From assembly GCA_017464685.1 (NCBI GenBank), contig JAFTYO010000005.1, positions 1 to 37,137 of the forward strand: a stretch of 37,137 bases of DNA, given 5' to 3'. Positions 16,379-24,031 of this stretch are shown here, one piece after another. Origin of the DNA: Alphaproteobacteria bacterium. GTDB taxonomy: Bacteria > Pseudomonadota > Alphaproteobacteria > RF32 > CAG-239. The translations under genes and the position numbers were made by a program. The first letter of the stretch is position 1, and every line of letters starts with the position of its first letter. Below the pieces are notes generated by a model. That model did not search any database and was not told where the DNA came from. It saw nothing but the letters and a program-made list of their open reading frames with translations.

Positions 16379-17116
16379 ATGAAAGTTGTTAAAAAGGCTC
16401 TATGTTCTACATTAATGTTAGCTTGTGCTGCTATGATAACATCAGCAAATGCTCAAACACAAGAAGATACAACAAAACCTCGTGCCGTATTGTTTAAGTT
16501 GCATGATATCAAACCCGTATTAAATACCGACGGAATAATTACTCATTGCGATTTTGTAACTACATTTTACAACAGAAGCACAAGTAGTCTAAAGCAAGCA
16601 CAAGTTGAGTTTGGTTGGACTGATGAGGTTTCCGCACAATATTTCAATGATGATATAAAAATTGAAAATCAAGCACAACCAAGCACTAATTCGCGTAATA
16701 AAAAAGAAGTAGAAAAATTAGGAGATATTACAACAGTCGTGGATATGCCTTCTTTGGGATCATATAAGCAAGTATCCGTAAAATCATCTGTAAAAAGTGA
16801 AAAATGTTTCTTGTTGCTTGGTAGTATGAAATATAGAGTAAACTCTTGCGCATTAATCAGTAGTGAAACCTCCGATTCGTCTAGTCGTCGCCGCACCAAT
16901 ACAACTGCGGCACCATCAGAATGTGCCCAATTATTTGAATATGTCGATTTAAATAATCCGGAATATCACGATGAATTTAAAGAAATTTCATATTCTGAGC
17001 AAGAACGTATTACTGATGATAATAAAAAACAAGATGTTAAAGAATTAGACACATCTTATGACGTTATTGTTAAGAACTTTGAAAAAGCTCAAAATATAAT
17101 AGATGATATTCAATAG
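16379..17116 (+). CDS. Secreted cysteine-containing protein, first of a paralogous pair
   Basis: 245 aa, not recognised. Signal peptide MKVVKKALCSTLMLACAAMITSANA-Q with a good AxA cleavage site. The mature part has four cysteines (C57, C143, C157, C182). A conserved-looking core, HCDFVTTFYN...VEFGW and EKCFLLL...YRVNSCAL, is matched in the next gene with the same spacing: C57 to W80 is 23 residues and C143 to C157 is 14. A Ser/Arg/Thr-rich linker (about 161-180) and a charged C-terminal tail follow. AAGGGG precedes the ATG. Likely periplasmic or surface; function unknown. Probably co-transcribed with the next gene (9-nt gap). Confidence 0.75.
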   Translation: MKVVKKALCSTLMLACAAMITSANAQTQEDTTKPRAVLFKLHDIKPVLNTDGIITHCDFVTTFYNRSTSSLKQAQVEFGWTDEVSAQYFNDDIKIENQAQPSTNSRNKKEVEKLGDITTVVDMPSLGSYKQVSVKSSVKSEKCFLLLGSMKYRVNSCALISSETSDSSSRRRTNTTAAPSECAQLFEYVDLNNPEYHDEFKEISYSEQERITDDNKKQDVKELDTSYDVIVKNFEKAQNIIDDIQ

Positions 17117-17125
17117 AGAAAAATC

Positions 17126-17770
17126 ATGAAAAAACAACGGCATATTTTGTTAACAATCTTTAAAAAGGCTACATTGTTTGCCGTTGTTTTTATGCTTACC
17201 ACATTTTCAGAAACAAAATCTCAGATGTTTGATTTTGAGGATATAACTGAAACTCAAGCAGAAAATAATTTAACAAACGATGTAACTGAACCTAAAACTT
17301 CTGCGGTAAAAACTCAACCTTCTTCAAAAAATATATCGATTCGTTCTTTGGCTGAACAAAATAAAAGCAAATTTGTTCAAAGAACACCTAATCAAAACAA
17401 TAAAGCATCCGAGAGTGGAGCTTCAAAAGTTAGTCCTATCGACCCTAATGAAGAAATATATATGTATATGCGTAATTTTAAAATTACGCGTAATCTGAGC
17501 AACAGAGTAAATTGTAGTATGCGTTTCTATCTTGAATCAAAAGTAAAAGAAAAAATTTCTAACATATCGTATCGCCTAAAATGGCCGAAAATAGAAACCG
17601 CATTAAGTTTTAGCAATGTTTCACCTGAAGGAACTGCTTATTATGATTATACATTGTTAGGCAACGGTTGTTATGAAATGGATTCTGCTCCTAACATCAT
17701 AGTTAATCGTTGCCGCATAAAAGGACGAACACAGGAGCATTGTGCATCACTTATTAAGTGGCGTAAATAA
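17126..17770 (+). CDS. Secreted cysteine-containing protein, second of the pair
   Basis: 214 aa, not recognised. The N-terminus has a basic region and a hydrophobic helix (about 13-28) that can be a signal peptide or anchor, followed by a Ser/Thr/Asn/Lys-rich low-complexity linker (about 40-105) and a C-terminal domain. The domain shows VNCSMRFYL...YRLKW (C130 to W153, 23 residues), NGCYEM...IIVNRCRI (C182 to C196, 14 residues) and EHCASLIKW (C206), the same spacing as in the preceding protein, indicating duplication. The domain order differs: here the linker is N-terminal. Role unknown; perhaps two subunits of one envelope complex (inference). Confidence 0.72.
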   Translation: MKKQRHILLTIFKKATLFAVVFMLTTFSETKSQMFDFEDITETQAENNLTNDVTEPKTSAVKTQPSSKNISIRSLAEQNKSKFVQRTPNQNNKASESGASKVSPIDPNEEIYMYMRNFKITRNLSNRVNCSMRFYLESKVKEKISNISYRLKWPKIETALSFSNVSPEGTAYYDYTLLGNGCYEMDSAPNIIVNRCRIKGRTQEHCASLIKWRK

Positions 17771-17801
17771 AATACAAAGTATAACTTCTCTAATAAAAAT
17801 A

Positions 17802-17829
17802 TTGAAAATAAAAAATAATCGTTTATAGT
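17802..17829 (+). promoter_or_regulatory. Promoter candidate for plsY-dprA-topA
   Basis: TTGAAA (17802-17807), a 16-nt spacer and TATAGT (17824-17829) lie 40 nt before the chosen plsY ATG; the longer plsY frame starting at 17828 would begin within this -10. Confidence 0.5.
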
Positions 17830-17869
17830 GCAAACAGTAATATCCCAATTTTGTTCGGAGGATAAAAAT

Positions 17870-18511
17870 ATGTGTTTGTATGGTATTTTTGTAATATGTG
17901 CTTTGTGCGGTTATCTGTTGGGCTCAGTACCTTTCGGATTGGTTTTGACACGTATAGCAGGATATGGTGATATCAGGAAAATCGGTTCGGGTAACATCGG
18001 GGCTACCAATGTCTTGCGCACCGGAAACAAATGGCTTGCACTATTAACGGTTTTGTTAGATGCTTTTAAGGCCGGTATTGCAGCATATGTTGCGGCAAAA
18101 GTCATTCCTTCACAAGATTTTTATTTTTTGGGTCTGGGAGCAACAACCAATATTGTCGGCTCACTGATAGCCGGTTCTTTTGGCGTACTAGGTCATATGT
18201 TTCCCGTATGGTTAAAATTTAAGGGCGGTAAAGGAGTTTCTTCAGCATTTGGTTTGTTACTGATGACTAATTGGCAAATTGCCTTAATCTCTTTAGGTGT
18301 GTGGTTGCTTATGGCCTTTACATTTAAATATTCTTCTTTGTCGGCTTTAACGGCGGCAATTTCAATGCCAATTGTATCGTTTTTCATGTTACCTTTGGTT
18401 TATACAATTTTTTATACCGCTATTGTGATTTTGGTAGTGGCAAAACATCATGCAAACATTATGCGTTTAATTAAAGGTCAGGAAAGCAAAATATCATTTA
18501 AGAAAAAGTAA
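17870..18511 (+). CDS. plsY: Acyl-phosphate:glycerol-3-phosphate acyltransferase PlsY
   Basis: 213 aa integral membrane enzyme making lysophosphatidic acid from acyl-phosphate, the first acylation in phospholipid synthesis. Conserved loops are present: GSVPFGLVLTR, the glycine-rich GSGNIGATNVLRTG, and GHMFPVWLKFKGGKGV (catalytic/phosphate-binding motifs), separated by hydrophobic helices. The ATG at 17870 is chosen over the longer GTG frame at 17828 because GGAGG is 8 nt upstream and the next residues (MCLYGIFVICALCGYLLGS) form the usual first helix. It leads an apparent operon with dprA (6-nt gap) and topA. Confidence 0.95.
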   Translation: MCLYGIFVICALCGYLLGSVPFGLVLTRIAGYGDIRKIGSGNIGATNVLRTGNKWLALLTVLLDAFKAGIAAYVAAKVIPSQDFYFLGLGATTNIVGSLIAGSFGVLGHMFPVWLKFKGGKGVSSAFGLLLMTNWQIALISLGVWLLMAFTFKYSSLSALTAAISMPIVSFFMLPLVYTIFYTAIVILVVAKHHANIMRLIKGQESKISFKKK

Positions 18512-18517
18512 TAAGCT

Positions 18518-19642
18518 GTGCAATATCAAGAATTGGTAAATTGGATACAACTGATAAATTCCGGTGGTGTAGGCCCGGTAACTTTTTATAAGCTTTTGGA
18601 AAAATATCAAACAGCGCGACAAGCCATTAAATACATTGATAAAGAAAAGATTTTTCCCGAATATGAGGCCAAAACGGAAATTGAAAAAGCTCATAAACAA
18701 GGTATTCAAATTATTACTTTTACAGATAAAGAATATCCGCAAACCTTAAAATCATTAAATGATGCTCCGCCGATATTATATGTTAAGGGTAGAACAGATA
18801 TCTTAAATTATCCTATTGGAGTTTCAATTGTCGGTGCCAGAAATGCTTCCGTTCCGAGAAGGAAAATTGCTTCTAAAATTGCGTTTGATTTAACTAACAA
18901 TGATGTTTTGGTTATATCGGGTATGGCAAGAGGAATTGATGCTGCAGCGCATAAAGGCGCATTGCATGCAAAAACTCAAAAAGGGCCTACGATTGCAGTG
19001 TTAGGCACCGGTGTTGATGTAATATATCCGGAAGAAAATACGGAACTTTATGAACAAATTTGCTTATACGGAGCGGTTATCAGCGAATACAAACTAGGCA
19101 CATCTCCGCAAACTTCAAATTTTCCACGCCGAAACCGGATTGTTTCTGCATTAGGCTCGGCAGTTCTGGTGGTTGATGCCTCACAAAATTCTGGATCATT
19201 GATTACGGCCAGATTGGGGTTAGAGCAAGGAAAAGACATTTTTGCCGTACCATCTTCACCAACAGATGGAAAATCCTCGGGAACAAATTGTTTAATAAAA
19301 GAAGGTGCGGTTTTAACCGAAAATGCCAACGATATATTAAGTGTTTTAAGATATACGCAAAACCGACAAATTAAACAATTTGAAATAAAAGAACAAGATT
19401 TGTTTGCAAACAGACTTGACAAAGTCGAAAAAAACGACAATATTCCCGTAAAAGGTAAAAGTAATAATTTTAAGCCTTTAACAAATCTAATTCCTGATGA
19501 AGGAATGGATATTGATGAGCTTATAAGGATTAGCGGACAACCAACCGATAAGGTTATGGCTCAAATTACGGAACTTGAGATTGAAGATATAATCAAGAGA
19601 ATAAATTCAAATACGATAGTATTAAAAGGTAAATACAAATGA
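18518..19642 (+). CDS. dprA: DNA-processing protein DprA
   Basis: 374 aa. Binds incoming single-stranded DNA and loads RecA during natural transformation. A short N-terminal helical domain is followed by the extended Rossmann fold: VSIVGARNAS, VISGMARGIDAAAHKGAL, VLGTGVDVIYPEEN, FPRRNRIVSALGSAVLVVDA and GSLITARLGLEQGKDIFAVP. The C-terminus (about 325-374) is a winged-helix-like DML1 domain (GMDIDELIRISGQP...VMAQITELEIEDII). The start is GTG with little Shine-Dalgarno, 6 nt after plsY, suggesting coupling. It overlaps topA by 4 nt (ATGA). Presence of DprA alone does not show competence. Confidence 0.95.
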   Translation: MQYQELVNWIQLINSGGVGPVTFYKLLEKYQTARQAIKYIDKEKIFPEYEAKTEIEKAHKQGIQIITFTDKEYPQTLKSLNDAPPILYVKGRTDILNYPIGVSIVGARNASVPRRKIASKIAFDLTNNDVLVISGMARGIDAAAHKGALHAKTQKGPTIAVLGTGVDVIYPEENTELYEQICLYGAVISEYKLGTSPQTSNFPRRNRIVSALGSAVLVVDASQNSGSLITARLGLEQGKDIFAVPSSPTDGKSSGTNCLIKEGAVLTENANDILSVLRYTQNRQIKQFEIKEQDLFANRLDKVEKNDNIPVKGKSNNFKPLTNLIPDEGMDIDELIRISGQPTDKVMAQITELEIEDIIKRINSNTIVLKGKYK

Positions 19643-22092
19643 AATTAGTTATAGTAGAGTCTCCGGCAAAAGCCAAAACAATCAATAAATATTTAGGTGC
19701 AGACTATAAAGTGCTTGCAAGTTTCGGCCATATTCGTGATTTGCCGAGTAAAGACGGTTCGGTTAATCCCGATGATAATTTTGCTATGTCTTGGGAACTG
19801 AGCTCAAGCGGTAAAAAACGTTTAAATGACATTATTACAGCCGTCAAAGATTGTGACACCATTGTCCTTGCCTCCGACCCGGATAGAGAGGGAGAAGCTA
19901 TTGCATGGCACATTTTGGAAGAATTAACCTCACGCAAAAAAATTAAAGATAAAAAAATTGAAAGAGTGGTTTTTCACGAAATTACCAAGACTGCCGTTAC
20001 CGAAGCCATAAAAAACCCGAGAAACATTGATGATAACTTGGTTTCGGCTTATATGGCAAGACGCGCCCTTGATTATCTGGTAGGCTTTACCTTATCACCT
20101 GTGTTGTGGCGTAAACTCCCCGGTTCAAAATCAGCCGGCAGAGTGCAATCGGTTGCCTTGAGGCTTATTTGCGAAAGAGAAACGGAAATTGAGAAATTTA
20201 AAGCTCAGGAATATTGGACCATTGCTGCTGATTTGTTTACTAAAGAAAAAGCCTTAATTACGTCACATCTTATCGAACTTGACGGTAAAAAACTGGAAAA
20301 GTTTGATTTAAATAGTGAGGCTAAAGCGCTTGAGGTCAAAGCCAAAATTGAGGCGCAAGAATTTTTTATATCAAATGTTGAGCGCAAAAAGACCAACCGC
20401 TATCCGGCTCCTCCGTTTACCACATCGACATTACAACAAGAAGCCGCAAGAAAACTCAGATTTTCAGCCAAAAAAACCATGCAAATTGCTCAAAAACTGT
20501 ATGAAGATGGTTTAATTACATATATGCGTACCGATGCTGTAAACTTGTCGCAAGATGCAATAAATGCTTGCAGAGAGGCAATTTTGAAATATTTTGGTGA
20601 AAATTATTTGCCCAAAGCACCAAAAGAATATAAAACAAAATCGAAAAACGCACAAGAAGCTCACGAAGCAATTCGTCCGTCTGATGTAATGAATACGCCA
20701 AAGAAAATGGAAATTAAGCTTGACGCCGATTCTCATAAACTTTATGAACTGATTTGGAAAAGAACGGTTGCCTGTCAGATGAATCCGGCAATTATGGATA
20801 GAGTTACCATTGACAGCAAATCAAAAGATAATTTGATAACATTAAGAGCTAACGGACAAGTAATAGAGTTTGACGGTTTCTTGAAACTCTATCAAGAAAG
20901 CAAAGATGATTCTGATGACGATGACGACAACCGCATTTTGCCGAATGTAACAAATGGTGAGACGGTTGATAAAGGTGATATTAAACCCGAACAACATTTT
21001 ACCACTCCGCCGCCTCGTTTTACCGAAGCAAGCTTGGTTAAAAAACTTGAAGAGTTGGGTATCGGCAGACCGTCAACTTATGCAACAATCATTGCTGTTT
21101 TGCAAGAAAGAAAATATGTAAAAGTTGAAAAACTGCGCTTTATTCCGGAAGACAGAGGCCGAATTGTTACCGTATTTTTGGAAAACTATTTCAAAAAATA
21201 TGTTGAATATGATTTTACGGCACAGTTGGAAGAGTTTTTGGACGATGTTTCCGCCGGTCAAATGGAATGGAAGAAACTTTTAACCGGATTTTGGGCAAAG
21301 TTTATTAAAAATGTTGATGCCGTTCAGCCATTGCAAGTTAAAGATGTAATTGAAAAAATTGATGAGGTGTTGGCATATCACTTGTTCCCTGAAAAAGAAG
21401 ACGGTACCGACTCCAGATTGTGCCCTGAATGTCAAAAAGGTAAAATCAGTGTTAAACTCGGAAAGTTTGGCGCCTTTTTAGGTTGTTCAAATTATCCGGA
21501 ATGTAAATATACCAAACCATTGACCGACACTAAAGAGGAAGAAGAAACTTCAGATAAACCAAAGTTTGAAAAACCCGAAGACAAACTTTTGGGAACACAT
21601 AAAACCTTAAATATATACTTGAGAAAAGGTCCGTACGGTTTTTACGTTCAATGGGGCAAAGATGCAACCGCTACAACCGAAAAGCCAAAACGCACCGCAC
21701 TTCCTAAAAATGTAAATCCAGAAGACTTAACCTTTGAACAAGCAGTAAGACTTATCAGCTTGCCGTTTGATTTAGGCGACGGAATTGAGGTTAATATCGG
21801 CAAATTCGGCCCGTATATTAGACAAGGCTTAAAATCTCGTTCTTTAAGCGGAGATAATAATATCTTTAATATTACTTTAGAAAGGGCAACAGAGCTTTTG
21901 CAATCGGCGCCCGAAAAAGCGCAAGGACAAGTGCTCGGAAAAGATGATAAAGGAAATGAGGTTGTCTTAAGTAGCGGTCGCTATGGACCATATATCAGAT
22001 GCGGAAAAACAAATTATGCATTGTCTAAAGAACTAAAAGGTAAACCGGTAACTTTAGAAGATGCCATAAAAATTATCAAAGCCAAAGGATAA
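19639..22092 (+). CDS. topA: DNA topoisomerase I
   Basis: 817 aa type IA topoisomerase relaxing negative supercoils. The TOPRIM domain opens the protein (LVIVESPAKAKTI; acidic triad region D80-P-D82-R-E84), the active-site tyrosine is Tyr295 in LITYMRTDA, and HEAIRPSD and GIGRPSTYA follow. The C-terminus has one C4 zinc ribbon (C595/C598, C616/C622) and then three zinc-free repeats with G-x-YG/FG-x-Y motifs (KGPYGFYVQWG, GKFGPYIRQG, SGRYGPYIRCG), as in alphaproteobacterial enzymes. An Asp-rich stretch (DDSDDDDDN, about 427-435) sits in the middle. It overlaps the dprA stop by ATGA, the usual alphaproteobacterial dprA-topA coupling. Confidence 0.97.
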   Translation: MKLVIVESPAKAKTINKYLGADYKVLASFGHIRDLPSKDGSVNPDDNFAMSWELSSSGKKRLNDIITAVKDCDTIVLASDPDREGEAIAWHILEELTSRKKIKDKKIERVVFHEITKTAVTEAIKNPRNIDDNLVSAYMARRALDYLVGFTLSPVLWRKLPGSKSAGRVQSVALRLICERETEIEKFKAQEYWTIAADLFTKEKALITSHLIELDGKKLEKFDLNSEAKALEVKAKIEAQEFFISNVERKKTNRYPAPPFTTSTLQQEAARKLRFSAKKTMQIAQKLYEDGLITYMRTDAVNLSQDAINACREAILKYFGENYLPKAPKEYKTKSKNAQEAHEAIRPSDVMNTPKKMEIKLDADSHKLYELIWKRTVACQMNPAIMDRVTIDSKSKDNLITLRANGQVIEFDGFLKLYQESKDDSDDDDDNRILPNVTNGETVDKGDIKPEQHFTTPPPRFTEASLVKKLEELGIGRPSTYATIIAVLQERKYVKVEKLRFIPEDRGRIVTVFLENYFKKYVEYDFTAQLEEFLDDVSAGQMEWKKLLTGFWAKFIKNVDAVQPLQVKDVIEKIDEVLAYHLFPEKEDGTDSRLCPECQKGKISVKLGKFGAFLGCSNYPECKYTKPLTDTKEEEETSDKPKFEKPEDKLLGTHKTLNIYLRKGPYGFYVQWGKDATATTEKPKRTALPKNVNPEDLTFEQAVRLISLPFDLGDGIEVNIGKFGPYIRQGLKSRSLSGDNNIFNITLERATELLQSAPEKAQGQVLGKDDKGNEVVLSSGRYGPYIRCGKTNYALSKELKGKPVTLEDAIKIIKAKG

Positions 22093-22093
22093 C

Positions 22094-22130
22094 CCTTACC
22101 GCCTCTTATAACAAGAGGCGGTAAGGTTTT
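22094..22130 (+). terminator. topA operon terminator
   Basis: A perfect 14-bp stem (CCTTACCGCCTCTT and its complement) with a 5-nt loop and TTTT, starting 2 nt after the topA stop. Confidence 0.88.
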
Positions 22131-22135
22131 GATGA

Positions 22136-22204
22136 TTAGTAATTATAGAACACAGCACAAGTACCTGTATATTTTCCGGCTATAGTTGAAAAACCAAATA
22201 AAGT
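22136..22204 (-). pseudogene. Remnant of a DUF4402-like gene (3' end only)
   Basis: On the minus strand the frame reads TLFGFSTIAGKYTGTCAVFYNY and stop, closely matching the end of the secreted protein at 12886-13347 (GEYTGSFTVFVTY, stop). At DNA level ACCTGTATATT.TCC and the flanking GATG.TTAGTA after the stop are also shared between the two places. An in-frame stop lies directly upstream and there is no start or signal peptide, so only the last ~22 codons survive. Confidence 0.65.
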
Positions 22205-22224
22205 TTAAATTTGAGATAATTTTA

Positions 22225-22680
22225 TTATCTTGACAATCTATCAATGGCACCTTGCAAAATGTAAGCAGCAGCTGAGGCATCTAAAATTTTTTTTCTTTTT
22301 GATCTTGATAAGTCGACTTCTTTTATTAAAAAATTTTCAATGGCACTTGAAGATAATCTTTCATCCCAAAACATATAAGGAAGATTAGTTTCTTGACATA
22401 TTTTTTCGGCAAATTCTCGTACTTTTGTTGCAATTTCACCTTCTTGACCGTTCATTTGTAAAGGAAGTCCGTAAACAATGGCTCCGATCTCTTTTTCTTT
22501 AATGATTTTTTTTATCTCATTGACGTCGGTCTGCCAATCTTTTCTTTCAATAATTTTGTAAGATGTGGCAATAGTTCTTAGCAAATCAGAAACAGCCACA
22601 CCAAGTCTTTTGGTGCCAAAATCAAACCCCATAATAGCCTGATACGGTTTTAAGCATTGTTTAAATTCTTCAATTTCCAT
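22225..22680 (-). CDS. ruvX: RuvX/YqgF family nuclease (putative Holliday junction resolvase / pre-16S rRNA nuclease)
   Basis: 151 aa RNase H-like fold. Motif I MGFDFGTKRLGVAVSD carries Asp20; GLPLQMNGQEG, WDERLSSSAIE (Glu) and LDASAAAYILQ (C-terminal Asp) complete the family active site. In Escherichia coli the homologue is essential and matures the 16S rRNA 5' end. The ATG lies 11 nt inside the end of the M48 protease gene and has AAGGAAG in front, so it is translationally linked to it. The order RNase E/G, protease, RuvX puts two RNA-processing enzymes in one apparent operon. Confidence 0.93.
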   Translation of the reverse strand: MEIEEFKQCLKPYQAIMGFDFGTKRLGVAVSDLLRTIATSYKIIERKDWQTDVNEIKKIIKEKEIGAIVYGLPLQMNGQEGEIATKVREFAEKICQETNLPYMFWDERLSSSAIENFLIKEVDLSRSKRKKILDASAAAYILQGAIDRLSR

Positions 22681-24031
22681 TTTCTTCCTTTTGTGTTATA
22701 AAATTTTTTAAATCGGCTAGTTTTAATTTAAGGCTTTCCGAAGCCTCGGTAAACGCTTGATTTATTTGTTTTTTTGCAGTTTCTATATTGCCGATTGCCA
22801 AGCTATATTGAGCTGAGCAATATAAAGCATATGGCTGTTGCCCGTTTTCATCATAAGCTCTGGCCAACAATAGCCAACCTGTTGATGATGGATTTTTAAG
22901 TTGTACCCGATTTAATACGGCAATAATTTTTTGCAAAGTTTGTTTATCGTGCGGCAATTCTAACGATGCATGCGCCCAACCAAGCATAATATCTTTTGAT
23001 TGAGGTTTTAATTGCAATGCTTTTTCATATTCTTTAATGGCTAAATGTGTTCTTCCGCTTTCAAACAAAAACTGACCTTTAAGCTCATAAAAATATGGAT
23101 TTAAGGGATATTGCGTAATCAATTGATTTAAGATTTCATCAGCTTTTTGAAAGTCATTTTTTTTGTAAGAAATAATGGCATTTGCATACAGTCCGGCTGT
23201 TGATGTGTCATTTGTCGGATATATTGCTTGAGATCTCTCAATAGGCAATAAAAATGCTGTAAGTTTTGCTTTTATGAGTTTGAAATCTTTATCAAAATCC
23301 GTCTTTTCAGGATAAGAATGTTTTTTTAATGATTGATTAAAAAACTCTTCTCTTTCAAGACTTAAAGGGTGAGTCCTAAAATAAGGAGTTTCTGTATAAC
23401 CGCTCAAACGGTTATGCATTTGAATTTTTTTCATAAAGTTTTTTAATCCTTGTATAGATTGTTTTGTGTGTGTTAAATATTTTACGGCACTTTCATCTGC
23501 GCTTCTTTCTTCTTGCATCTGATAAGCAGTCATTGCATTTAAAAGAGAACTTTGAGATCCCAGTACAACGGCTAACGCAGCATCGCCTCTGCCACTTGTT
23601 GCCGCAGCAGCTCCTGCTACTATTAAGGATGCAACAGATAATGTTTGTAATTGTTCTATTCGTAATTTTTGCCTTGCAATATGTCCGCCGGCAATATGTC
23701 CTGTTTCATGCGCTAAAACGCCGCTAATTTCATTAACATTATCGGCATTTATCAAAGTTCCCGTATGTACAAACATATAATTCCCGTTGCTGACAAAGGC
23801 ATTTAATGAGTTATCGTTAACGATAAATATCTTATTTGCATCAAAAGGGATTCCTGCAGCATTAAACAATGGCTTTATAATGTTGCTCAAAAAAGTTTGT
23901 GTTTCATCATCTGAAATTAATGATGGTATTTTTTGAGCATAACAATCAACAACTAAAACTGTTGCCAGTATAAATCCGGCAAACAGTTTAATTGTTTGTT
24001 GATATATTAGCCGATAAGTCTTCTCCACCAC
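22670..24031 (-). CDS. M48 family periplasmic metalloprotease with TPR repeats (BepA-like)
   Basis: 453 aa. A signal-like hydrophobic stretch (about 16-33, LFAGFILATVLVVDCYAQ) precedes a peptidase M48 domain with zinc motif HETGH (108-112) followed by IAGGHIARQ, and a downstream ERSADESAVKYL supplying the third ligand. The C-terminal half is TPR-like (ANAIISYKKNDFQKADEIL, ELKGQFLFESGRTHLAIKEYEKAL, and others). This is the layout of BepA/YfgC, a protease/chaperone assisting outer-membrane protein assembly. The start is GTG (24031), overlapping the RNase E/G stop by 25 nt, with only a weak AAGG site, so a slightly later start is possible. Confidence 0.9.
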   Translation of the reverse strand: MVEKTYRLIYQQTIKLFAGFILATVLVVDCYAQKIPSLISDDETQTFLSNIIKPLFNAAGIPFDANKIFIVNDNSLNAFVSNGNYMFVHTGTLINADNVNEISGVLAHETGHIAGGHIARQKLRIEQLQTLSVASLIVAGAAAATSGRGDAALAVVLGSQSSLLNAMTAYQMQEERSADESAVKYLTHTKQSIQGLKNFMKKIQMHNRLSGYTETPYFRTHPLSLEREEFFNQSLKKHSYPEKTDFDKDFKLIKAKLTAFLLPIERSQAIYPTNDTSTAGLYANAIISYKKNDFQKADEILNQLITQYPLNPYFYELKGQFLFESGRTHLAIKEYEKALQLKPQSKDIMLGWAHASLELPHDKQTLQKIIAVLNRVQLKNPSSTGWLLLARAYDENGQQPYALYCSAQYSLAIGNIETAKKQINQAFTEASESLKLKLADLKNFITQKEENGN

